Part shown: piece after piece, positions 1 through 5,809 of the stretch
Layout of the letters: each line of letters starts with the position of its first letter
How positions within the stretch are numbered: the stretch's first letter is position 1
Assembly (NCBI GenBank): GCA_016875665.1
Contig: VGPA01000084.1
Location: 1 to 6,017, forward strand
Length of the DNA stretch: 6,017 nt
Reading direction: 5' to 3'
Source: Chloroflexota bacterium
GTDB lineage: Bacteria; Chloroflexota; Limnocylindria; P2-11E
Made by a program: the position numbers and the translations under genes
Notes under the pieces: generated by a model
Database searches by the model: none
Seen by the model: the letters and a program-made list of their open reading frames with translations, nothing else
Told to the model about the DNA's origin: nothing

Positions 1-1
1 G

Positions 2-454
2 CGCCTCCACGACATCGGCAAGATCGCGACGCCCGACCGCATCCTCCAGAAGCCGGGCCCGCTCGATCACCACGAGCGCGACGAGATGCACCGTCACTCG
101 GAGGCCGGGTACGAGCTGCTCCGCCGGATGGGCGACTTCTGGGACGGCGCGCAGCTGGTGCGCTGGCATCACGAGCGCCCCGACGGTCGGGGCTATCCGC
201 GCGGCCTGCGCGGCACGGAGCTGCCGCTCGAGGCCTCGGTGATCAGCGTGTGCGACGCATACGACGCGATGACGTCCGACCGCGTGTATCGCGAGGCGCT
301 GACCTCCGACCGCGTCATGAGCGAGCTGCTCGCCGGTCGCGGCACGCAGTGGCACGCGGCGGTGGTCGACGCGTTGATCGAGATGGTCCGCGAGGAGCGC
401 GAAGCGGGTCGTCCCTCGCTCGCGATGACGGTCGGGAGCCTGCCGCGGGCCTGA
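2..454 (+). CDS. HD-GYP domain cyclic-di-GMP phosphodiesterase, C-terminal part (5' end outside window)
   Basis: The frame is open from the left edge, and 150 residues are visible before the TGA at 452-454. They carry the core of an HD-GYP domain in the right order: HDIGK at visible residues 3-7, a histidine at 32 in MHRHSEAG, the HH pair at 56-57, then DGRGYP with the GYP signature at 64-66, and D85 in the CDAYDAMTSDR block. These are the metal-binding and signature residues of the family, so the domain looks catalytically intact. Family knowledge: HD-GYP proteins hydrolyse cyclic di-GMP to pGpG or GMP in the cytoplasm and usually have an N-terminal receiver, GAF or PAS sensor domain. That part lies off the left edge, so the input signal is unknown. 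An internal ATG at 86 is not the start because it would remove the HD motif. About 40 residues follow the conserved block, without a recognisable extra domain. The gap to mnmA is 27 bases. Confidence 0.93.
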   Translation, partial: RLHDIGKIATPDRILQKPGPLDHHERDEMHRHSEAGYELLRRMGDFWDGAQLVRWHHERPDGRGYPRGLRGTELPLEASVISVCDAYDAMTSDRVYREALTSDRVMSELLAGRGTQWHAAVVDALIEMVREEREAGRPSLAMTVGSLPRA

Positions 455-469
455 CGGCGGCGGCGCGCC

Positions 470-475
470 CATACT
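470..475 (+). promoter_or_regulatory. Putative -10 element for leaderless mnmA transcript
   Basis: The hexamer CATACT differs from the consensus TATAAT at two positions and ends 6 bases before the mnmA ATG at 482. That is the spacing expected if transcription starts at or next to the A of the start codon. It sits in a short A/T-rich patch within otherwise extremely GC-rich DNA. No Shine-Dalgarno sequence lies between it and the ATG. A CTGACG at 451-456 resembles a -35 box, but the spacer would be only about 13 bases, so I do not count it. The following TTTCCG (475-480) recurs at the same offset before alaS. Confidence 0.4.
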
Positions 476-481
476 TTCCGA

Positions 482-1537
482 ATGAGCCGCATCGTCGTCG
501 CCATGAGTGGCGGCGTGGATTCCTCCCTGGCCGCCGCCCTGCTCCACGAGCGCGGCGAGGACGTCATCGGCGTCTGGATGCGGTTGGTCCCGTCTTCCGG
601 CTCCGCAGCGCCGCGCTGCTGCGGCACCGACGAGGCGGGTGAGCTCGCGCGGCGCGCGGCCGACGCGATCGGGATCCCCTTCTACGCGCTCGACTACGCG
701 GACGTCTTCGGCCGCGAGGTGGTCGACCGCTTCGTCCGCACCTACGCCGCCGGCGAGACGCCTAACCCCTGCATCGCCTGCAACGCGCACGTCAAGTTCG
801 AGTCCCTGTTCAGGGACGTGCTCGCGACGTTCGCTGCGGATCGCCTCGCGACGGGCCACTACGCCCGCGTGACGGGCGAGGCCGGGCGGCGGCGCCTCTT
901 GAAAGGACGGGACGAGGCGAAGGACCAGTCGTACGCGCTGTACATGCTGGGCCAGCGCGAGCTCGGCCGGACGCTCTTTCCGATCGGCGAGCTGCGCGAC
1001 AAGGCCGAGACGCGCGCCGAAGCGGTGCGGCTCGGCCTGCCGAACGCCGAGACGCCGGATAGTCAGGACATCTGCTTCGTGGACGGCGACTACCGCGACT
1101 TCGTGCGGGCGCGCGCGCCCGAGGCCTTCCGAGCCGGCCCGGTCGAGCGCGTGGACGGGTCGCGCGCCGGGACGCACGCGGGGATCGGCACGCTCACGGT
1201 GGGGCAGCGCTCCGGCGTGGGCGTGGCCACGGGCGAGCGCCTGTACGTGCTGCGCCTCGAGCCGTCCCGCAACGCCGCCGTGGTGGGGACGGGCGAGGAG
1301 GCGGCGGCACGCCGTTACGAGATCCGCGACGTGTCGTTCGTGGCGGACGCCCCGCCCGCCGCGCGCTTCGAGGCGGACGCGGTGGTCCGCTACCGGGGCA
1401 CACCGATCCCGGCCACGGTAACCGTGGACGGCGACGCGGCGCGCATCGAGCTGGCGCGGGCGGCGCTCGTCTCACCCGGGCAGGCGCTGGTGCTCTATCG
1501 CGGCGACGAGGTCGTCGGCGGCGGCGTCGTCCGCTGA
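482..1537 (+). CDS. mnmA: tRNA-specific 2-thiouridylase MnmA
   Basis: MnmA is a cytoplasmic enzyme that activates U34 of Lys, Glu and Gln tRNAs with ATP and replaces its 2-oxygen with sulfur (s2U34), a step in making mnm5s2U. The 351-residue product is close to the usual 350-370. Visible motifs: PP-loop ATP site SGGVDSS at residues 9-15, TPNPCIACN at 93-101, TGHYAR at 124-129, KDQSYALY at 147-154, SQDICFV at 194-200, GQRSGVGVA at 241-249, and a C-terminal beta-barrel ending in SPGQALVLYRGDEVVGGG. C100 corresponds to the catalytic Cys102 of the E. coli enzyme and C198 to Cys199. C97 makes a CxxC with C100 where E. coli has Asp99. The ATG at 482 is chosen because the next in-frame ATG (503) would trim the PP-loop strand. 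It has no Shine-Dalgarno but has a -10-like hexamer just upstream. The gene's TGA overlaps a CTG in frame with the next gene. Confidence 0.97.
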   Translation: MSRIVVAMSGGVDSSLAAALLHERGEDVIGVWMRLVPSSGSAAPRCCGTDEAGELARRAADAIGIPFYALDYADVFGREVVDRFVRTYAAGETPNPCIACNAHVKFESLFRDVLATFAADRLATGHYARVTGEAGRRRLLKGRDEAKDQSYALYMLGQRELGRTLFPIGELRDKAETRAEAVRLGLPNAETPDSQDICFVDGDYRDFVRARAPEAFRAGPVERVDGSRAGTHAGIGTLTVGQRSGVGVATGERLYVLRLEPSRNAAVVGTGEEAAARRYEIRDVSFVADAPPAARFEADAVVRYRGTPIPATVTVDGDAARIELARAALVSPGQALVLYRGDEVVGGGVVR

Positions 1538-1560
1538 GAGCCCTCGCGCGCTTCGCCGCT

Positions 1561-2898
1561 GTGGGCGCCGCGGGAACGCTGCTCTACGTCGCGGGAGTGC
1601 TCAGCGGCGACGTCGTGCGCCGCCCGACGCCGGGGCTCGCGGTGGCGGTTGCCGCGGGCGTCGCGATCTCGATCGCGCTTTTGTGTTGGGCGGTTCGCGG
1701 GCGCGGGGCCGGCGACGCCGCGGTGGGAGAGCGTCCTCGGCGCGCGAACGCCATGCGGGCCGCGTGGCTCCTGGTGTCCGGCGCTTCGCTCCTCGGGCTC
1801 GTCTGGCTGCTCGACCCGCCCAGGCCGCGGCTGGGCGAGACCACGCGCTTCCACAACGACGCGATCGCGCTGGACGAGTGCGCGGCGCGGACGTTCCTGC
1901 GCGGCGGCAACCCCTACACGGACGTGGCGCTCCGTCCGTGCTTCGAGGAGCTCGACATCGCGTGGAGCCGCACCACGCCGCTCCGCGCGGGGTCGTTCGC
2001 CGGTCTCACCGAGTACCCGTCCGACGCCGCGCTCGAGGAGGCCTGGCTCGCCGGCGGCACGGAGGAGTTCGTCGGCCGACTGTCGTATCCGGCGCTGGCG
2101 TTCCTCGCGGTGGCTCCGCTCGCCGCCGTCGGCGGCGACCCGAACGCGGTCGCGCTCGCGTTCCTTCTCGCTTCGTTCGCCGCCGTCGCCGTCCGCGCGC
2201 CGTCCGGGATCTCAGGCTTCGCGCTGACCGCACTCCTCGGCGCGCCGTGCCTCATCGCGTTCGGGACCAGCGGCTCCGCGGATCCGCTGTTCGCGCTGCC
2301 CCTGGTCGTGGCCTGGCTCTGGCGCGAGCGCGGCTGGAGCGCGGTGGCGCTCGGGCTGGCGTGCGCGACCAAGCAGCTCGCGTGGTTGTTCGTCCCGTAC
2401 TACCTGATCGTCACGCTGGCGGAGCGGGGACCGCGCGTGGCCGCCCGTCGCGCCACCGTCGCCGCCGCGGTCTTCCTCGCGACGAACCTCCCGTTCGCGC
2501 TCCGCGACCCGGGTGCGTGGGTCGCCGGGATCGCGACCCCGCTGGTCGCGCCGATGTTCCCCCTCGGCTCCGGCGCGGTGCTCCTGCTCACCACGGACGG
2601 GCTGCTGCCGCTCGACCCGCGGCTGCTCAACGTCCCGCTCGTGCTCGCGGAAGTGGGCGCCCTCGCCTGGGCGTGGCGCCACCGGCGGAGCGACCCCGAG
2701 ATGGGGGCCGTCCTCGCCCTGGCCCCCTTGTTCTTCGCGCCGCGCAGCCTGTTCTCGTATTTCTTCCTGATGCCGCTGTTCGCGGCTGCGGCGATCGCGC
2801 GGATGCCGCTGGGCGGCGCGACCGTCGAGTCGCTGCGCCGGGCGGGCGGCGTCACACTGCTCGCCATGCCGGGAGGCTGGCCGTTCCGCCCGCGCTGA
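1561..2898 (+). CDS. Multi-pass membrane protein, probable GT-C (GT87-like) glycosyltransferase
   Basis: The 445-residue protein is dominated by hydrophobic helices, roughly at 24-45, 66-84, 177-191, 196-212, 217-236, 242-254, 261-286, 298-314, 322-345, 358-373, 380-393 and 398-414. A large loop at about 86-176 carries HNDAIALDECAARTFLRGG then NPY, resembling the acidic first loop of GT-C enzymes, where an Asp (D100 or D105 here) acts in catalysis. SYPALAFL with PLA at 175-188, a TKQ after a helix (270-272), and LFSYFFLMP (397-405) resemble GT87 polyprenyl-phosphate-sugar transferases. From this I infer transfer of a sugar from a lipid carrier on the outer face of the membrane; substrate and acceptor are unknown. 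The GTG start at 1561 has no ribosome-binding site and gives a short first helix. A CTG at 1534, overlapping the mnmA stop as CTGA, would add RALARFAAV and complete helix 1 with positive residues in front. The start is therefore uncertain. Codon use matches the neighbours. Confidence 0.68.
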   Translation: MGAAGTLLYVAGVLSGDVVRRPTPGLAVAVAAGVAISIALLCWAVRGRGAGDAAVGERPRRANAMRAAWLLVSGASLLGLVWLLDPPRPRLGETTRFHNDAIALDECAARTFLRGGNPYTDVALRPCFEELDIAWSRTTPLRAGSFAGLTEYPSDAALEEAWLAGGTEEFVGRLSYPALAFLAVAPLAAVGGDPNAVALAFLLASFAAVAVRAPSGISGFALTALLGAPCLIAFGTSGSADPLFALPLVVAWLWRERGWSAVALGLACATKQLAWLFVPYYLIVTLAERGPRVAARRATVAAAVFLATNLPFALRDPGAWVAGIATPLVAPMFPLGSGAVLLLTTDGLLPLDPRLLNVPLVLAEVGALAWAWRHRRSDPEMGAVLALAPLFFAPRSLFSYFFLMPLFAAAAIARMPLGGATVESLRRAGGVTLLAMPGGWPFRPR

Positions 2899-3134
2899 TC
2901 GTCGTCGCGCTCGTCGCGATCGGCGTTCCCGCCGCGCTGAGGAGCGCGCTGGGCAGGCCGCGCCACATCGGCGCGGCATGGATCGCGTCGCTCACCGCTG
3001 CGGTCGTGGCGCAGGTCGTGGGAGAGGTCGCAGGCGGGCGCGCGGGGGTGATGGGCGACGCGCAGCTGCTCGCCGCGGTGGCTTCCTCGTTCCTCGCGAC
3101 CGTGGCGGTGATCGCGCTCGAACGCCGCGCGTGA
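2895..3134 (+). CDS. Small three-helix membrane protein of unknown function, non-canonical start
   Basis: This reading frame, different from that of the preceding gene, codes for about 79 residues with three hydrophobic stretches (about 2-15, 25-46 and 55-75) joined by short polar links (ALRSALGRPRH and GGRAG) and ending in ALERRA. Third positions are overwhelmingly G or C throughout, as in the neighbours, which supports real coding. I do not recognise the family; size and hydrophobicity suggest a small integral membrane protein. No ATG, GTG or TTG occurs in this frame near the expected N-terminus. The first downstream one, a GTG at 3006, would cut inside helix 2. The CTG at 2895 overlaps the TGA of the upstream gene as CTGA and is the best start, with a GGGAGG at 2871-2876 somewhat too far upstream. 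Alternatives are a start by reinitiation, or a frameshift meaning that this is really the C-terminus of the upstream membrane protein. The stop lies 20 bases before alaS. Confidence 0.55.
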   Translation: MIVVALVAIGVPAALRSALGRPRHIGAAWIASLTAAVVAQVVGEVAGGRAGVMGDAQLLAAVASSFLATVAVIALERRA

Positions 3135-3141
3135 TTCCCCG

Positions 3142-3147
3142 TAGAGT
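3142..3147 (+). promoter_or_regulatory. Putative -10 element for leaderless alaS transcript
   Basis: TAGAGT fits the TANNNT form of a -10 element and ends 7 bases before the alaS ATG at 3155, so transcription would begin at or within a base or so of the start codon. It lies in a 20-base gap after the small membrane gene, in a locally A/T-richer patch. There is no Shine-Dalgarno between it and the ATG. The -35 region is unconvincing (TCGAAC at 3118-3123 with an 18-base spacer is a weak match). TTTCCG at 3148-3153 occupies the same place relative to the ATG as in front of mnmA. Confidence 0.42.
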
Positions 3148-3154
3148 TTTCCGC

Positions 3155-5809
3155 ATGGACAGCGCGACGATCCGCGAGCGCTTCATCGCGTTCTTCGAGA
3201 GCAAGGGGCACACCCGCATCCCCAGCGCGCCGCTCATCCTGAAGGACGACCCGAGCGTGCTGTTCACCAGCGCCGGGATGCAGCCGCTGGTGCCCTACTT
3301 CCTGGGGCGCAAGCAGGCGCCGGCCAAGCGCATCGTCACAATCCAGAAGTGCGTCCGCACGACGGACATCGACCAGGTCGGGACGGACTCCTACCACCAG
3401 TCGTTCTTCGAGATGCTCGGCAACTTCTCGCTCGGCGATTACTGGAAGAAAGAAGCGATCGCGTTGGGTTGGGGGTTCCTGACCACGGAGCTCGGCTTCA
3501 ACCCCGACGCGCTGGTCGCCACCATCCACACCAGCGACGACGAGGCCTACGGCATCTGGACCGAGGAGCTGGCACTCCTCCCGGCGGCCAAGGTGTTCCG
3601 CCTCGGCGACGAGCACAACTTCTGGTCGCCCGGCCCGACGGGGCTCTGCGGGCCGGACAGCGAGGTGTTCTTCGACCGGGGCCCGCAGCCGGGCGCCGGC
3701 CCGCACGAGTGCAACCCGGGCGAGCACTGCGGCCGCTACATCGAGATCTGGAACTTCGTGTTCCAGCAGTACGACCGCAAGGAAGATGGCTCGCTTGTCA
3801 CGCTCACCAAGAAAAACATCGACACCGGGGCGGGCCTCGAGCGCATCACGCAGGTGCTGCAAGGGGTGCCCGGCGACACCTACCGTACGGATCTGTTCCA
3901 GCCGCTGGTGCAGCGCATCGCAGCCACCTCCGGCGCCTCGTACGGCGAAGATCCCGCCGCCGACAAATCGATCCGGATCGTCGCCGAGCACACGCGCACG
4001 GCCACGTTCCTCATCACCGACGGCGTGGCTCCGTCCAACGAATGGCGGGGCTACGTCCTGCGCCGGCTGCTGCGCCGCGCCGCGTTGCACGCGCGCCGGC
4101 TCGGGCTTCCGGTGGGCTCGCTTTCGGCCCTTTCGGGTGACGTCGTGACGACGATGCAGCGCCACTATCACGAGCTCACCGGCGCGCGCGGGCGCATCGC
4201 GGAGACGATCCGGCTGGAAGAGGAGAAGTTCGAACGCACGCTCGCCTCGGGCAGCGAGCGGCTGAACGGCGCGATCGCCGCGGCCAAGGCCGCCGGCCGG
4301 CCCTCGATCGACGGCGAAACCGTGTTCGCCCTCTACGACACGTTCGGCTTCCCGCTCGAGATGACCAAGGAGCTCGCCGGCGCGGCCGGGCTCGCGATCG
4401 ACCAGCGCGGCTTCGACGCGCTGCTCGACGGCCAGCGCCAGCGCAGCCGCGCAACCGCCAAGTTCAACCAAGACGCACTGCGCTTCGGCCAGTTCTACGC
4501 GGAGCTCAAGGAGCGCCAGGGTCTCGGCAGCACCTTCACCGGGTACGACAGCCTGAGCGAGGAGACGGTGGTGCGCAGCCTCGCCGTGAACGGTGAGCCG
4601 GCCGCGGAAGCCCGCGAAGGCGCCGAGATCGAGATCGTGCTCGAGCGCACGCCCTTCTATCCCGAGGGCGGCGGCCAGGTCGGCGACCGCGGCGAGATCA
4701 CGACGGCCGAGGGTCGCGCGATGGTGGCCGACACCCAGACCGCGGCGCCCGGCGTGATCGTGATGGTCGCCAAGGTCACGGATGGTGCGATCCGGCTCGG
4801 CGCGGCGGCCAAGGCGATGGTCGACGAGCGGCTGCGCCGCGACACGATGCGCAACCACACGGGCACGCACCTGCTGCATGCCGCGCTGCGGCGCGTGCTG
4901 GGCGACGACGTGCATCAGGCGGGATCGCTGGTCCACGCGCCGAACCTGCGCTTCGACTTCACCTTCGGCCGCGCGATGACACAGGACGAGCTGCGCCGGG
5001 TCGAGGACGAGGTGAACGCCGCGATCCTCGACAACTGCCCGGTCGAGGCGCGCACGATGCCGCTCGAGACCGCGCTCGCCACCGGCGCCGCGGCGCTGTT
5101 CGACGAGAAGTACGCCGATGAGGTGCGCGTGGTCGAAGCCTGCTCCAGCCGCGAGCTCTGCGGCGGCACCCACTGCCACCACACGGGAGACATCGGGATG
5201 CTGCTCATCGTCAAAGAGGAAAGCGTCGGCGCGGGCATCCGGCGCATCGAGGCTTTGACCGGAGGTGGCGCCCTCCAGGAGGTGCGTGAGGTGCGCGAGC
5301 GCCTCGCGAAGGCGTCGGCGGCACTGCGCGTGCCCGCGCAGCGTGTGCCCGACGCGGTCGCGCAGCTCCAGGAGCAGCGCGACAAGCTGGACAAGGAGCT
5401 CACCGCAGTCCGCCGCGCGGGCATCGACGCCCAGGCGAAGGAGCTCGCGCGCACCGCCCAGGACGTCGGTGGCGTGAAGATCGTGACCGCGTCTGCCGGC
5501 GCCGCCGACCTCGACCACCTGCGCGCGCTCGGTGACCGGATCCGCGACCTGCTCGACGGCGGCGGCGTCGTCGTGCTCGCCGGCACGCGCGACGACCGCG
5601 CCTCGCTCGTGGTCACCGTTTCGAAGGACCTGGCCAAGCGCGTGAGCGCCGACGCGGCCGTGAAGGCGCTGGCGCCGCTGATGGGCGGGCGTGGCGGCGG
5701 CAAACCGGACAGCGCCTCGGCGGGCGGCGGCGATCCGAAGCGCATCGCGGACGTGCTCGCCGAGGCGGTCCGGGTCGTCCGCGACAAGCTGAACGGGAGC
5801 GGTGGCTAA
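3155..5809 (+). CDS. alaS: Alanyl-tRNA synthetase
   Basis: AlaS is the cytoplasmic class II synthetase that attaches alanine to tRNA-Ala and hydrolyses mischarged Ser- and Gly-tRNA-Ala. The 884-residue length is typical (E. coli 876). The N-terminus MDSATIRERFIAFFESKGH is the standard start, so an in-frame ATG at 2978 is rejected. The catalytic core holds FTSAGMQPL (37-45), KCVRTTDIDQVG (65-76) and FFEMLGNFSLGDYW (84-97), then EIWNFVFQQ (197-205) and DTGAGLER (223-230). RGYVLRRLLRRA at 298-309 marks the start of the tRNA-recognition region. The editing domain has HTGTH with H568 and H572, and CGGTH with C669 and H673, the four zinc/editing ligands, all intact. A coiled coil at about 708-770 leads into the C-Ala domain with its glycine-rich GGRGGGK at 844-850. 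Unlike the common RAGGKHNDLENVG, motif 2 reads VRTTDIDQVG, a variant subtype. There is no ribosome-binding site, but a -10-like hexamer directly precedes the ATG. The gene's end overlaps the next gene by 8 bases if that gene starts at GTG 5802. Confidence 0.98.
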   Translation: MDSATIRERFIAFFESKGHTRIPSAPLILKDDPSVLFTSAGMQPLVPYFLGRKQAPAKRIVTIQKCVRTTDIDQVGTDSYHQSFFEMLGNFSLGDYWKKEAIALGWGFLTTELGFNPDALVATIHTSDDEAYGIWTEELALLPAAKVFRLGDEHNFWSPGPTGLCGPDSEVFFDRGPQPGAGPHECNPGEHCGRYIEIWNFVFQQYDRKEDGSLVTLTKKNIDTGAGLERITQVLQGVPGDTYRTDLFQPLVQRIAATSGASYGEDPAADKSIRIVAEHTRTATFLITDGVAPSNEWRGYVLRRLLRRAALHARRLGLPVGSLSALSGDVVTTMQRHYHELTGARGRIAETIRLEEEKFERTLASGSERLNGAIAAAKAAGRPSIDGETVFALYDTFGFPLEMTKELAGAAGLAIDQRGFDALLDGQRQRSRATAKFNQDALRFGQFYAELKERQGLGSTFTGYDSLSEETVVRSLAVNGEPAAEAREGAEIEIVLERTPFYPEGGGQVGDRGEITTAEGRAMVADTQTAAPGVIVMVAKVTDGAIRLGAAAKAMVDERLRRDTMRNHTGTHLLHAALRRVLGDDVHQAGSLVHAPNLRFDFTFGRAMTQDELRRVEDEVNAAILDNCPVEARTMPLETALATGAAALFDEKYADEVRVVEACSSRELCGGTHCHHTGDIGMLLIVKEESVGAGIRRIEALTGGGALQEVREVRERLAKASAALRVPAQRVPDAVAQLQEQRDKLDKELTAVRRAGIDAQAKELARTAQDVGGVKIVTASAGAADLDHLRALGDRIRDLLDGGGVVVLAGTRDDRASLVVTVSKDLAKRVSADAAVKALAPLMGGRGGGKPDSASAGGGDPKRIADVLAEAVRVVRDKLNGSGG

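Noticed and set aside
193..642. Overlapping plus- and minus-strand frames around the HD-GYP/mnmA junction
   Set aside because: Both overlap the clear HD-GYP and MnmA coding frames, show arginine-rich shadow composition, and have no domain signature.
1413..1427. Near-perfect 15-base palindrome (CCACGGT-A-ACCGTGG)
   Set aside because: It lies inside the conserved C-terminal domain of mnmA and is explained by the codons for A-T-V-T-V-D. No promoter or gene boundary is near.
1683..2860. The upstream part of the long + frame that ends at 3134, in the +3 frame
   Set aside because: Over this stretch it gives an arginine-rich translation typical of a shadow frame, while the frame starting at 1561 gives clean membrane helices. 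Only the end, from about 2877, becomes a believable protein.
2978..3154. An upstream in-frame ATG that would add 59 residues to AlaS
   Set aside because: The added residues are arginine/glycine-rich and unlike any AlaS N-terminus, they overlap the small membrane gene, and the ATG at 3155 gives the standard family start.
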